Part shown: piece by piece, positions 17,067 to 25,963 of the stretch
How positions within the stretch are numbered: the first letter of the stretch is position 1
Layout: each line of letters begins with the position of its first letter
Assembly (NCBI GenBank): GCA_016871155.1
Contig: VFZO01000025.1
Location: 1 to 39,263 of the forward strand
DNA: 39,263 nt
Source of the DNA: Acidobacteriota bacterium
Lineage (GTDB): Bacteria > Acidobacteriota > Terriglobia > Bryobacterales > Bryobacteraceae
Direction of reading: 5' to 3'
Notes under the pieces: generated by a model
What the model was told of the DNA's origin: nothing
The model's input: the letters and a program-made list of their open reading frames with translations, nothing else
Database searches by the model: none
Made by a program: the position numbers and the translations under genes

Positions 17067-17756
17067 ATGATCGAGGCACGCAATGTAATGAAGACTTACG
17101 GCAGTGGAGACAACGTGGTACACGCGCTGCGCGGGGTTTCCTTATCGATCAACGCCGGAGAAGTAACGGCGCTGATGGGGCCGAGCGGTTCGGGCAAGAC
17201 GACCTTGATCTCGATCCTGGGCGGGATCCTGAGCGCCACGTCGGGCTCGGTGCGGATCGACGGACGGGAGATCGTAGGCCTTGCCGAAGGCGAGTTGCCG
17301 GCATTGAGGCGGGACCTGTTCGGCTTCATTTTCCAGGGGTTCAACCTGTTTCCTGCGCTGACGGCGGCGGAGAACGTTTCGGTGATGTGCCAGTTGAAAC
17401 ACGTCCCCGAGCCGAAGAAGCGGGCGCTGGAACTGCTGCGTATGGTCGGACTGGAGGATAAAGCGCGGACCCATCCGTCCGATTTAAGCGGCGGCCAGAA
17501 ACAGCGCGTGGCGATCGCCCGCGCGCTGGCGGGCGAACCGCGAATTCTGCTGGCCGATGAGCCGACGGCTGCGCTGGACTCGGTGAGCGGCAGGACGGTG
17601 CTGGAGATTTTGAGCGGCTTGGCCCGGGAGAAAGGGCGCGCTGTGATCATCGTTACGCACGACCCGAGGGTGCTGGAATATTGCGACCGGATTGTGCATA
17701 TCGCCGACGGGCGCGTGGAATCGGATTCATATCGAACGGTTGAGGAGGTGGCATGA
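17067..17756 (+). CDS. ABC transporter ATP-binding protein, DevA/LolD-like
   Basis: 229 residues, the size of MacB/LolD/DevA ATPases. Walker A GPSGSGKTT at 38-46, Q-loop in FIFQGFNLFPALTA, signature LSGGQKQR, Walker B ILLADEPTAALD and a switch His in VIIVTHD are all intact, so it should hydrolyse ATP and power the permease encoded six bases upstream. Its stop overlaps the start of the adaptor gene in an ATGA, indicating translational coupling within a four-gene export operon. Confidence 0.95.
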   Translation: MIEARNVMKTYGSGDNVVHALRGVSLSINAGEVTALMGPSGSGKTTLISILGGILSATSGSVRIDGREIVGLAEGELPALRRDLFGFIFQGFNLFPALTAAENVSVMCQLKHVPEPKKRALELLRMVGLEDKARTHPSDLSGGQKQRVAIARALAGEPRILLADEPTAALDSVSGRTVLEILSGLAREKGRAVIIVTHDPRVLEYCDRIVHIADGRVESDSYRTVEEVA

Positions 17757-18775
17757 AACGCCCCATGATTGGACTGGGAATCTTGTTTGTCGCGGCGGGC
17801 GCGGCGGCGATCTATCGCGGCTTCGACGCAAAACCGGCCGTGCAAGCCGCCGCGGCGCCCAAAGCCGGGGAGCGGCCGGTAGTGGCGCCGGGCCGCGTGG
17901 AGCCGCTGTCGGAAGAGGTGGCGGTATCGGCGGAAATCGACGGAAAACTTGTCGCGGTGCGCGTGGAAGAAGGCGACACAGTTCGGCGCGGCCAAGTCAT
18001 CGCGGCGCTCTCGAACGCGGACTTCGCGGCGCGGGTGCGATTGGCGGAGGCTTCGGTGGCGGAGCGAAGAGCGGAGGTGGCCCGGTTGCGGGCCGGATCG
18101 CGCGCGCAGGAGAAGCGCGAGGCGGATTCGTTCATCGAAGAAGCGCGCGCCGTTCTCGAGCAGGCGCGTTCGGAGCGGGAGCGGCGGCGGTCCCTTCTGG
18201 AACGCGGCGCCATTTCCCGTGCGGAGTTCGAAACGGCCGAACGCGAATTCGGAGTGGCGCAGGCGCGGCTGGAGGCCGCATGGCAGCGAGCGTCGCTGGT
18301 TCACGCCGGTACGCGGGACGAAGAGATCGCCCGGGCGGAAGCCGATACCGCCACCGCGGAGGCGCGTGCGGAGGAGGCCAGGGCGCTGTTGGCCAAGACC
18401 GTCGTGGTGTCGCCGATTTCCGGCGTCGTGCTGCGGAAGCATAAGCGCGCGGGCGAGAGCTTCTCATTGCAGAACGCCACGCCGATCGTGACGCTGGGTG
18501 ATACGTCCCGGTTGCGTGTGAGAGTCGACGTGGACGAGACGGACGTGGCACGGGTAGCGGTTGGGAAGCGCGTCGTGTTCCGGGCGGGCGGCTATCCGGG
18601 CCAGGAGTTCCATGGAACGGTGGCGCGGGTGGGGCGAATTCTGGGAAAGAAGAACATCCGCACCGACGAACCGGTGGAGCGGGTGGATACAAAGATCCTG
18701 GAGACGCTGGTGGACCTGGACGCGGGCACGCAACTGCCGGTGGGGCTGCGCGTGGACGCCTATATCGAACGGTAG
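17753..18775 (+). CDS. Membrane-fusion (adaptor) protein, HlyD/DevB family
   Basis: 340 residues. An N-terminal membrane anchor/signal (MIGLGILFVAAGAAAIYRGF) is followed by half of a lipoyl domain (VSAEIDGKLVAVRVEEGDTVRRGQ), a long Glu/Arg/Ala-rich coiled coil (about 85-215), the second lipoyl half (VVVSPISGVVLRKHKRAGE) and a beta-barrel region. It should bridge the inner-membrane permease to the outer-membrane channel. The ATG overlaps the ATPase stop (ATGA), and the TolC-type gene follows after 13 bases. Confidence 0.93.
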   Translation: MKRPMIGLGILFVAAGAAAIYRGFDAKPAVQAAAAPKAGERPVVAPGRVEPLSEEVAVSAEIDGKLVAVRVEEGDTVRRGQVIAALSNADFAARVRLAEASVAERRAEVARLRAGSRAQEKREADSFIEEARAVLEQARSERERRRSLLERGAISRAEFETAEREFGVAQARLEAAWQRASLVHAGTRDEEIARAEADTATAEARAEEARALLAKTVVVSPISGVVLRKHKRAGESFSLQNATPIVTLGDTSRLRVRVDVDETDVARVAVGKRVVFRAGGYPGQEFHGTVARVGRILGKKNIRTDEPVERVDTKILETLVDLDAGTQLPVGLRVDAYIER

Positions 18776-18788
18776 AAGAAGGCAACAT

Positions 18789-20051
18789 ATGAGACCGCTA
18801 TTGGTTTTGACGGCCGCGGTGTGTTTGCACGCCGGGAATCCGCTGACGTTGGAGGCCGTGCTGGAGCGCGCGGCGAAACAGAACCCGGGCGTACAACTGA
18901 CGCGGCTTCGGGTGCTGGAGCGGGAAGCGGAGACGGCGGCGCGGCGGGCGAGCTTCGGACCGCAGATTGAGACGGTTGTCTCGGCGGCCTCGAAGACCGC
19001 GAACTTCCAGGGAATCGGCCTTACGATCCCCGGCGTGGATGGCCGTGTGGGACCGTTCCGCACGTTCGACGCGCGCCCGGTGTTGACGCAAAAGATTCTC
19101 GACTTTTCGTTACTCGCTTCCGTCCGCGCACTGCGGGCGGAGACCGCTGCGGCGCGGCTGGATGTGGAGGCGGCGCGCGAAGAGGTGCAGGCGTCCATCG
19201 TTGCTTTGTATCTGCAGAGCTTCCAAGCGCAGTCGCGCCTGCGTGCCGCGCAGGCGCGGGTCGCCACTGCCATGGCGCTGCTGGATCAGGTAGTGGAACG
19301 GGAAAAAGCGGGCGCGGCGTCGGGCCTGGATGTGGCCCGCAACCGGCAGCAGTTGGAGACCGAGCGGCTCGCCGTGGTGGCCGCCGGGCAGGATCTGGCG
19401 ATTCTGCGGCCAGCGCTGGAGGAGTTGGCCGGCGGCCGGCTGGAAGGCGAGTTGGCAGAGCCGGTCATCCGGTCCAGCTTCGACGAAACCGTGAAGCCCG
19501 TTATGCGGGCGGACGTGCGAGCAATGGACGAGCGGATTCGCGCGGCGGAATTGGAAGTGCAGGGGGCGAAGCGCGAAGGGTGGCCGCGCCTGTCCGCAGT
19601 GGCCGATTACGGTGTGGCGGGCGCTGGGCCGGACCGGAGCTTGTCGACCTACAACGTGGGAGTCACACTACAAATTCCCGTCTGGACCAGCGGACGTATC
19701 GAGGCCGGCGTAAAAGCCGCTGGGCAGCGGCTGGCGCAGCGGCGCGAAGAGAAGCGCCGGCTGGAGTTGAGCGTCGAGCGCCTGCGCGCGCAAGCGGCGG
19801 CGGCTCTCACGGCGCAGAGCCAGGCGGCCGCCGTCGCAGCACAAGCGGCCGGTGCGGCGCGGAAGGTTTTGGAACTGGCCCGGCTGCGCTATGAAGGCGG
19901 GATGGCGACGAGTGTCGATACCGTAACCGCGCAGGGCGCCCTGGCTGAGGCGGAGGAGGCGGAGATCCGCGCGCGCTATGAGGCGTCGATGGCTGTGGCC
20001 CGGCTGGCCTACGCCGCGGGCGGCATCCGCGCGGCGCTGCGAAGCGAGTAG
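18789..20051 (+). CDS. Outer-membrane efflux channel, TolC family
   Basis: 420 residues with signal peptide MRPLLVLTAAVCLHAG. Two repeats of long amphipathic helices (LTLEAVLERAAKQNPG; later VEAAREEVQASIVALYLQ and the second-half LQIPVWTSGRIEAGVKAA) are the TolC hallmark, giving a trimeric beta-barrel plus periplasmic alpha-tunnel. The open frame extends upstream to 18561, but that part overlaps the adaptor gene in another frame; the ATG at 18789 has AGAAGG just upstream and starts a proper signal peptide. It completes the tripartite exporter. Confidence 0.93.
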   Translation: MRPLLVLTAAVCLHAGNPLTLEAVLERAAKQNPGVQLTRLRVLEREAETAARRASFGPQIETVVSAASKTANFQGIGLTIPGVDGRVGPFRTFDARPVLTQKILDFSLLASVRALRAETAAARLDVEAAREEVQASIVALYLQSFQAQSRLRAAQARVATAMALLDQVVEREKAGAASGLDVARNRQQLETERLAVVAAGQDLAILRPALEELAGGRLEGELAEPVIRSSFDETVKPVMRADVRAMDERIRAAELEVQGAKREGWPRLSAVADYGVAGAGPDRSLSTYNVGVTLQIPVWTSGRIEAGVKAAGQRLAQRREEKRRLELSVERLRAQAAAALTAQSQAAAVAAQAAGAARKVLELARLRYEGGMATSVDTVTAQGALAEAEEAEIRARYEASMAVARLAYAAGGIRAALRSE

Positions 20052-20060
20052 AGTGGGTGG

Positions 20061-21431
20061 ATGGCGTTTGCCTACGATCTCCATATCTACCCGTCGGCGT
20101 TGTTTCCGCAGACGCATCCCAGCCGCATGGCGGCGATTGGAACGCTGAGCGGTCTCACTCCGCCGCCCATCGACAACTGCCGGGTTTTGGAAATCGCATG
20201 TTACGACGGCTCGAACCTGCTGCCTATGGCTGCGGCTCTGCCTGCGAGCGAGTTTGTAGGCGTAGACCTGGCGTCTTCCGCCATTGAGCGCGGCACGGAT
20301 CTTGTGCGCCGCTCCGGCCTGACCAACGTCTCGTTGCAGTGCATGGACCTGATGGACTTTCCGGCGGACGCCGGGACCTTCGACTACATTTCGGCGCATG
20401 GATTCTACAGTTGGGTGCCAGATTTCGTACGCGCGCGGATGTGGGAGGTGATCGACCGGCATCTCTCGCCAAACGGCATCGCTTATGTCAGCTACAACGC
20501 TTCTCCGGCCGGCCACCTGCGCAATGCGACGCGGGAGATGATGCTCTTTCATCTCGGCCGGGCGCGTCCGCCGCTGGCCGAAATGTCGTTAGTGGCGAAT
20601 GGATTCTTGGCCGATATGGCGGAGATCGCAGGTGGCGAGGCGGTGTGGAAGTCTTGGCTGGAGTTCGAATCCGGACGCATCGCCCACCGCGATCTGGACG
20701 TATTGCACCATGACGAACTCGCCGGCGTGTTCCGGCCGTTCTCATTGACCGAAGTCTGCGCCGACGCGGCCAAAGGGGGACTGCAGTATTTGGGAGAGTC
20801 GAGGCTCCGCCATTTCTTCCGTTCGCCCAACCCGGACCTCGAAAAGTTCGGACCCCAGACGTTTGTGGAGTCCGAGCAATATCGCGATTATGTGGAGTTC
20901 CGCAGTTTCCGGGAGTCGCTGTTCTGCCGGGCCGGATTGGAGTTATCGCGCCCTCAGTGGGAAGAACGCGTGGAAGACGTGTGGGCTGCAAGTTCGGTCC
21001 AATGGGATGGCGATGCGTTTTGCGAACCCCACGGGCCGCTGCGGATCAGCACCGACCACCCGGAAATCCTGTCGCTCCTGAACAAGCTTGTGGATCTTTG
21101 GCCGTCCGCGGGCCGGATCGAACCACACGAAATGGCAGCGGCCGATCCGCTGCTGAAGGCGGGAGTCATTGACCTGCGCGCCCATCCGTTGGTGGCGCCC
21201 GGCGGGCCCGGCCCACGGCCCAAGGCATCGCCGTTGGTGCGGGCGCAGTTGGCGGTGAACACCGAGACATCGACACTGGTGCATAACATCGCCCGAATTC
21301 CCGACGACGAAGACAGGCAGATGATTTGCAGCCTGGACGGCAGCCGCACGGTCGAGCAACTGCCCTCCGGGTTGGCCGCGCGTCTAAGTGATTTCTACAA
21401 AATGGGGCTGCTGCTGGGGGCTTCGGCGTAA
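20061..21431 (+). CDS. SAM-dependent methyltransferase with regulatory domain (PKMT-like)
   Basis: 456 residues, no signal peptide, so cytoplasmic. Residues ~40-190 form a class I SAM-binding fold (VLEIACYDGSNLLPMAAALP as motif I, FVGVDLASSAIERG as motif II, FDYISAHGFYSWVPD as the substrate-side motif). The middle region (about 210-300) matches the predicted 'methyltransferase regulatory domain' type, and the C-terminal ~130 residues (ending RTVEQLPSGLAARLSDFYKMGLLLG) look like a winged-helix module. This layout is known from rickettsial protein-lysine methyltransferases that modify an outer-membrane protein. It starts nine bases after the TolC-type gene, so it is probably the fifth gene of the export operon; it may methylate an envelope or exported protein, which is inference. 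Confidence 0.82.
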   Translation: MAFAYDLHIYPSALFPQTHPSRMAAIGTLSGLTPPPIDNCRVLEIACYDGSNLLPMAAALPASEFVGVDLASSAIERGTDLVRRSGLTNVSLQCMDLMDFPADAGTFDYISAHGFYSWVPDFVRARMWEVIDRHLSPNGIAYVSYNASPAGHLRNATREMMLFHLGRARPPLAEMSLVANGFLADMAEIAGGEAVWKSWLEFESGRIAHRDLDVLHHDELAGVFRPFSLTEVCADAAKGGLQYLGESRLRHFFRSPNPDLEKFGPQTFVESEQYRDYVEFRSFRESLFCRAGLELSRPQWEERVEDVWAASSVQWDGDAFCEPHGPLRISTDHPEILSLLNKLVDLWPSAGRIEPHEMAAADPLLKAGVIDLRAHPLVAPGGPGPRPKASPLVRAQLAVNTETSTLVHNIARIPDDEDRQMICSLDGSRTVEQLPSGLAARLSDFYKMGLLLGASA

Positions 21432-21449
21432 CGACACGGAGTGACAGAG

Positions 21450-21479
21450 TTGCGAACCTTTCACCCTCTCCCCTATACT
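21450..21479 (+). promoter_or_regulatory. Promoter of the rpmH-rnpA cluster
   Basis: TTGCGA (21450-21455), 18-base spacer, TATACT (21474-21479). Predicted start near 21486 gives a ~60-base leader before rpmH. It sits in the 116-base gap after the methyltransferase gene, the only sizeable gap upstream of the cluster. Confidence 0.55.
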
Positions 21480-21547
21480 GAAGGTTCGGGCGTCATGTAC
21501 GCCCCCGGTCTAGGTTTGTCCCAAGATCGAGAACACAGGATACAGCA

Positions 21548-21721
21548 ATGCCAAAGCGTACATTTCAGCCCAATAACCGCAAGCGCGCGAAGGTTCACGG
21601 TTTCCGCGCCCGGATGCAATCCAAGAAAGGCCGGGCCGTGCTGGCGCGCCGCCGCGCCCGTGGCCGTTGGAAGTTGACGGTCAGTGACGAACGCGCCGTT
21701 CGCGCCTCCAAGATCGCCTAA
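21548..21721 (+). CDS. rpmH: 50S ribosomal protein L34
   Basis: 57 residues, highly basic, beginning [20 protein letters not shown] and continuing [20 protein letters not shown], the near-invariant L34 core. The usual protein is about 44-50 residues; here a tail ([17 protein letters not shown]) is added. That tail is encoded by bases that also encode the N-terminus of RnpA in another frame: rnpA starts at a GTG inside it, overlapping by 38 bases. First gene of the conserved rpmH-rnpA-yidD-yidC cluster. Confidence 0.95.
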   Translation: MPKRTFQPNNRKRAKVHGFRARMQSKKGRAVLARRRARGRWKLTVSDERAVRASKIA

Positions 21722-22082
21722 CGGCGGCTTCCGATACCCCAAGACCAGCCGGCTGCTGAAGCCGGTGGACTTTCGAAAAGTCTACGACAACGGCAGCCGT
21801 TTTTCATGTCCCTATTTCGTGGCATTTCTTCTGCGGCACAGTAACGAATCCGGGCCTCGCACAGAGGGCCCCCGCATCGGATTTACCTTGCCGCGCGCGG
21901 TGGGAAACGCGGTAGTTCGGAACCGGATCCGCCGCCGCCTGCGGGAACTGGTTCGACTGCGAATCGTACAAATCGATCCGGCCCTCGATATTGTGTTCAA
22001 TCCGCGGCGGGCGGCCTTCGCCGCGCCGGGCAGCCAGTTGGCCGCCCATCTGGACCGGCTGGTGGAACGATGCCGCGAATAA
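21684..22082 (+). CDS. rnpA: Ribonuclease P protein component
   Basis: 132 residues. The RnpA core is clear: [22 protein letters not shown] at the front, then [25 protein letters not shown] (the RNR signature that contacts the RNA) and a C-terminal helix. The protein binds RNase P RNA and helps 5' tRNA maturation. The first candidate start, GTG at 21684, lies 38 bases inside rpmH; no ATG or GTG occurs between it and the conserved core, so the overlap is probably real. It yields a ~15-residue Pro-rich N-terminal extension. The last 13 bases overlap yidD. Confidence 0.93.
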   Translation: MTNAPFAPPRSPNGGFRYPKTSRLLKPVDFRKVYDNGSRFSCPYFVAFLLRHSNESGPRTEGPRIGFTLPRAVGNAVVRNRIRRRLRELVRLRIVQIDPALDIVFNPRRAAFAAPGSQLAAHLDRLVERCRE

Positions 22083-22303
22083 TCGTTCTGGGCCTGCTGC
22101 GTTTCTACAAAGCCGCGATCTCGCCGTGGCTTCCGTCGGCATGCCGCTTCCGGCCGACGTGTTCGGAGTACATGCACGAAGCGGTGACGCGGTTCGGCGT
22201 CACGAAAGGCGTGTGGCTCGGCATGCGGCGCCTTTGCAAATGCCACCCGTTTCACCAGGGCGGCTACGATCCTATTCCAATAAAGAGTTCCCAGAATGGC
22301 TGA
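22070..22303 (+). CDS. yidD: Membrane protein insertion efficiency factor YidD
   Basis: 77 residues with the whole family signature: LLRFYKAAISPWLPSACRFRPTCSEYM and CKCHPFHQGGYDP. Small membrane-associated protein that assists YidC-dependent insertion. It overlaps rnpA by 13 bases and yidC by 8 bases, implying coupled translation. Confidence 0.95.
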   Translation: MPRIIVLGLLRFYKAAISPWLPSACRFRPTCSEYMHEAVTRFGVTKGVWLGMRRLCKCHPFHQGGYDPIPIKSSQNG

Positions 22304-23960
22304 CGGCAAAAAAGAGTTGACGATGGAGCAGCGCTTGCTGCTCGCCTTTGTTTTGATGGGCGCGGTGATCTTCCTCTCGCAGTATCTGCTGCCGAAGCCT
22401 CCCCAGCCGGCCGCTCCGCCGAAAAAGGCGCAGACCGTGGAGACGGTAAAGCCCGCCCCGGCGCCGGCCGCCCCCGCAGCGCCGGAATCCACTGAAGCGA
22501 AGTCCGGTGCACAGATGGAGTACGCGACTTACGAGAACGATCTCTATCGCGTCAAGTTCTCGAACAAAGGCGCTGTGGTTGTGGAATGGACCTTGAAGAA
22601 GTACAAGGACGCGGACGGCAAGATGTTGAATCTGGTGGAAAAGGCAAACACCGATCTGACAGGTGGCCATCCATTCACATACGGATTCAAGGACGCAAAA
22701 CCGTCCGCGGATCTGGCGGCGAAGCTGTTCGCCGTGACAAACACGCCGAACGGCGTCGTGTTCGACTACGCGGACGCAAACACGGTGGCGCGTAAGTCCT
22801 TCCAATTTACGGCCGGAAGATATCTGGTGGAAGTAGACAGCGCGGTGGCCGAAAAGGGCGTGCCGCTGACGCACTCCCTGATCTGGCGCGGAGGATTCGG
22901 AGACCACACGGTGCAGAAATCCTACGCCGCGCAGTTCTCTATCTTCCTGCCGCCGAACGACTCCTCGCCGACGACCTACGAAAGCGCCAAAGCCAGCGGC
23001 GGCGCGGTCATCGATGTTGGCGACTATGTTTTCGCCGGCCTGCAGGATCAGTACTTCGCTGCGGTGGCGCTGCCGAAACCGGGGCAGACCATCGAGTTGA
23101 CGACACTCTCCGACGCGCTTCCCTACCCGGCCGGCTCGGCGGACAAACTGCCGTTTGTTGGAGCGGGATTGAGCGTGCCCGGGCGGAATCAGTTCTCCAT
23201 GTACGTCGGACCCAAGGACCTGGACCTGCTGGAAGCCACCGACAAACGTCTGGTATCGCTCGTCGATTGGGGCTGGTTCGGCTGGATTGGCCGTCCGCTA
23301 TTCGCCGCGCTGCGATGGCTGGACTCCTCCTACGTCCACAACTGGGGATGGTCCATCGTCATCCTGACGATTCTGATTAACCTGGCATTGATCCCGCTGA
23401 AGCTGTCGAGCATGAAGTCGATGAAAAAAATGCAGGCGCTGCAGCCCCAGGTGGCGGCCATCAACGAGAAATACAAGGGTCTGGCGATGAGCGACCCCAA
23501 GAAGCAGAACCAGAACAAAGAGCTGATGGACCTCTACAACAAGCACGGAGTCAATCCGGCGGGCGGCTGCGTGCCGCTGCTGCTGCAGTTCCCGTTCTTT
23601 ATCGGGTTCTACAAGGTGCTAAACGTCGCCACGGAACTGCGTGGCACCCCCTGGTACTGGGTCAAGGATTTAAGCCAGCCGGAGACCATCCCCGTTCGGA
23701 TTTTGCCTCTGCTTATGATCGGCAGCCAGTTCTATCTGCAGAAGATGACCCCAACCTCCGGCATGGATCCGGCGCAAGCCAAGATGATGCTGTTCATGCC
23801 CCTGATGATGGGTTTCCTGTTCTACAATGCATCAAGCGGGCTGGTGTTATACTGGCTTACCGGAAACTTGGTGGGAATCGGTCAGCAGCTTCTGTTTAAC
23901 AAAATCGCTCCTGCATCGGCACCCGTCACGGTTCCCGCGCCCAAGAAGAAAGGCAAGTAA
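22296..23960 (+). CDS. yidC: Membrane protein insertase YidC
   Basis: 554 residues, the full-length Gram-negative type. First membrane helix at ~11-33 (LLLAFVLMGAVIFLSQYLL), Pro/Ala-rich linker, large periplasmic beta domain (about 70-330), then the conserved insertase core from the helix NWGWSIVILTILINLALIPLK, followed by the cytoplasmic coiled region (SSMKSMKKMQALQPQVAAINEKYKG) and four further helices including PLLLQFPFFIGFYKVL. It inserts and folds inner-membrane proteins alone or with Sec. The ATG overlaps the yidD stop. The C-terminus is Lys-rich (PKKKGK), as usual. khpB follows after 21 bases. Confidence 0.97.
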   Translation: MADGKKELTMEQRLLLAFVLMGAVIFLSQYLLPKPPQPAAPPKKAQTVETVKPAPAPAAPAAPESTEAKSGAQMEYATYENDLYRVKFSNKGAVVVEWTLKKYKDADGKMLNLVEKANTDLTGGHPFTYGFKDAKPSADLAAKLFAVTNTPNGVVFDYADANTVARKSFQFTAGRYLVEVDSAVAEKGVPLTHSLIWRGGFGDHTVQKSYAAQFSIFLPPNDSSPTTYESAKASGGAVIDVGDYVFAGLQDQYFAAVALPKPGQTIELTTLSDALPYPAGSADKLPFVGAGLSVPGRNQFSMYVGPKDLDLLEATDKRLVSLVDWGWFGWIGRPLFAALRWLDSSYVHNWGWSIVILTILINLALIPLKLSSMKSMKKMQALQPQVAAINEKYKGLAMSDPKKQNQNKELMDLYNKHGVNPAGGCVPLLLQFPFFIGFYKVLNVATELRGTPWYWVKDLSQPETIPVRILPLLMIGSQFYLQKMTPTSGMDPAQAKMMLFMPLMMGFLFYNASSGLVLYWLTGNLVGIGQQLLFNKIAPASAPVTVPAPKKKGK

Positions 23961-23981
23961 GGACAGGAACGAATTCACGGC

Positions 23982-24635
23982 ATGAGCGGTTCTAGGAAAT
24001 ACACTATAGAGGAACACGGACCGCGTATCCGCCAATTCCTGGAATCGATCAGCGGCGCGGCAGGTTTGGAATTCGGCTTCGAAGTTTCGCCCGGCGCGAC
24101 CATGCATCCGGAGATAGAAGACCCAGACCTGATGGTTCGCTTCTCCGGCGACGACGTGGACCTGCTTCTGGCAAACAAAGGCGAGCTCATGCTAGCCCTT
24201 GAGCACCTGACGCTCGAGTACCTCGACGTGCCCAGCGACGCACACTCGCAAATCTGCTTCGACGCGAACGACTTCCGCGTGATGCGGATCGAAGAGCTGC
24301 GCATGACCGCCAAAACCGCCGCCGAGCGCGTCCGCAAAACCGGCCAGTATTTCCAGTTCAACCCGATGACGAGCCGCGAACGCCGCATCCTGCACCTGGC
24401 CTTGCGCGACGAACCGGAAGTGAAGAGCGAGAGTTTCGGCACGGGCCCGGCCCGGCAGGTCGTGATCTATCGCGCCGATTCTCCGGCGCCAACCAATCTG
24501 GTTCTGAAACCCGCGCCGCGCCCGCGCCGCGACGACGACGATCGTGGGGATCGCGGTGGCGGAGACCGCCGTGGCGGCTTCCGCGGCGGGCGCGGCCCGG
24601 AGCGCCGCCGGGGTCCGCGCCCGCGCAATACCTAG
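23982..24635 (+). CDS. KhpB/Jag-type RNA-binding protein with R3H domain and RGG tail
   Basis: 217 residues in the position where Jag (SpoIIIJ-associated, KhpB) is found between yidC and mnmE. No N-terminal Jag-N domain is present. Residues ~15-100 look like the KH-type domain, residues ~105-165 are an R3H domain (R134-x3-H138 in RERRILHLALRDEPEVKSES), and residues 179-217 form a low-complexity Arg/Gly/Asp tail with several RGG-like repeats. The protein probably binds RNA; such tails often widen RNA affinity or drive condensation, which is inference here. mnmE starts three bases after its stop. Confidence 0.85.
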   Translation: MSGSRKYTIEEHGPRIRQFLESISGAAGLEFGFEVSPGATMHPEIEDPDLMVRFSGDDVDLLLANKGELMLALEHLTLEYLDVPSDAHSQICFDANDFRVMRIEELRMTAKTAAERVRKTGQYFQFNPMTSRERRILHLALRDEPEVKSESFGTGPARQVVIYRADSPAPTNLVLKPAPRPRRDDDDRGDRGGGDRRGGFRGGRGPERRRGPRPRNT

Positions 24636-24638
24636 ACC

Positions 24639-25963
24639 TTGGAAACGATCGTTGCGATATCGACGCCGCCTGGACGCGGTGGAATTGGCGTAGTTCGCCT
24701 GTCGGGCGATACCGCGCGGGATGTGGCCTCAAAACTGTTGCGCGCGGTGGAGTTGGCGCCGCGCACCGCCACGCTCGCCGAGTTAGTGGACGCTGGAGAG
24801 GCGGCCGTCGATCAGGTCGTCGCTACCTGGTTCCAGGCGCCGCGCAGCTACACCGGCGAGGACGTGGTGGAGATCTCTTGCCACGGTGCGCCGGTCATTC
24901 TCCGCTTCTGCGTGGAACGCGCCTGCGAGTGCGGGGCGCGCCTGGCCGAGCCGGGAGAGTTCACGTTGCGAGCGTTCATCAATGGGCGCATCGACTTGCC
25001 GCAGGCGGAGGCCGTGCGCGACCTGATCGACGCCACAACGCTCTACCAGGCCCGCGTCGCCGCCCGGCAGGTGGAAGGCTCCGTGGCGCGGCGGCTGGCG
25101 CCGCTTAAGGCACAACTTGTGGAACTGATCGCTCTGCTTGAAGCCGGTATCGACTTCGCTGAGGACGACGTCTCCGTCGCGCCGGATGCGGAGTTGCGGC
25201 GGCGCTTGGATCCGCTGCTGCAATCCGTCGATTCCTTGACGGCGAGTTTTCGCTACGGCAGGCTGGTGCACGACGGCATCACGCTGGCGATCGTCGGGCG
25301 TCCCAATGCCGGCAAGAGTTCGCTCTTCAACCGTCTCGTGGAACAGGACCGCGCCATTGTCACTGATATTCCTGGCACCACGCGCGACCTGGTGAGTGAG
25401 ACGGCGTCGATAGGCGGCATACCCGTGCGGTTCGTCGACACCGCCGGTATTCGCGACGGAGCGGACCGCGTGGAGACGCTGGGTATCGAACGGTCGCTGC
25501 GGGCGATGGCGGACGCGGACCTGACTCTGGTAGTGCTGGACGCGTCGGTAGCCGGCGAGGACACGTCACTGATCGACAAGGCACGCGCCCAGGGACGCTT
25601 TCTGGCCGTGCTGAACAAGTGCGACCTGCCTGTGGCGGCCCCGTCGCCGGACCTGCCGCGCGTCTCGGCGCAGACGGGGGAAGGCATTCCCGCGCTGCGG
25701 ACGGCCATACTCGACGCCATCGGTCACGCGTCGGCGAATGAGCACGAATTCAACTTCATCACCTCCCTGCGGCAGGAGCGGCTATTGAGCGAATGCCTGG
25801 GAGCGTTGCGGGCCGCGAGCGCGGCCATCGACGAGCGCATTCCGCACGAGATGTTGCTACTGGATCTCTACGGCGCGTTGCACCCGCTCGACGCGATCAC
25901 CGGCAAGACAACGCGGACGATATTCTCAATCGCATCTTCGCGACATTTTGCATCGGCAAATGA
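24639..25963 (+). CDS. mnmE: tRNA modification GTPase MnmE, apparent frameshift near the C-terminus
   Basis: MnmE with MnmG modifies U34 of certain tRNAs. TTG at 24639 starts the standard N-terminus ([22 protein letters not shown]). The formyl-THF-binding domain (about 1-120), helical region and G domain are intact: [24 protein letters not shown] and NKCD. After residue 425 (codon 25911-25913) the reading frame is wrong. The conserved end [15 protein letters not shown], with the essential C-terminal Cys of the C-[IL]-G-K motif, is encoded in another frame (25916-25960, TGA at 25961-25963). One missing base between 25911 and 25916 explains it (441 residues if restored, normal length). Unrepaired, translation continues to 26177 with an unrelated tail. 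Either a sequence error or a real lesion; no slippery site is visible. Confidence 0.9.

Noticed and set aside
18561-18788. Upstream extension of the TolC-type gene to 18561
   Set aside because: It would overlap over 200 bases of the adaptor gene and hide the signal peptide that begins at the ATG 18789 with its ribosome site.
21432-21547. Replication origin next to rpmH
   Set aside because: rpmH clusters often sit near oriC with dnaA, but here the upstream neighbour is a methyltransferase, there is no dnaA, and I saw no cluster of DnaA boxes in the 116-base gap.
25905-25920. Programmed -1 frameshifting in mnmE
   Set aside because: No X-XXY-YYZ slippery heptamer or clear downstream stem is visible at the shift point, and MnmE is not known to be recoded; a missing base is simpler.
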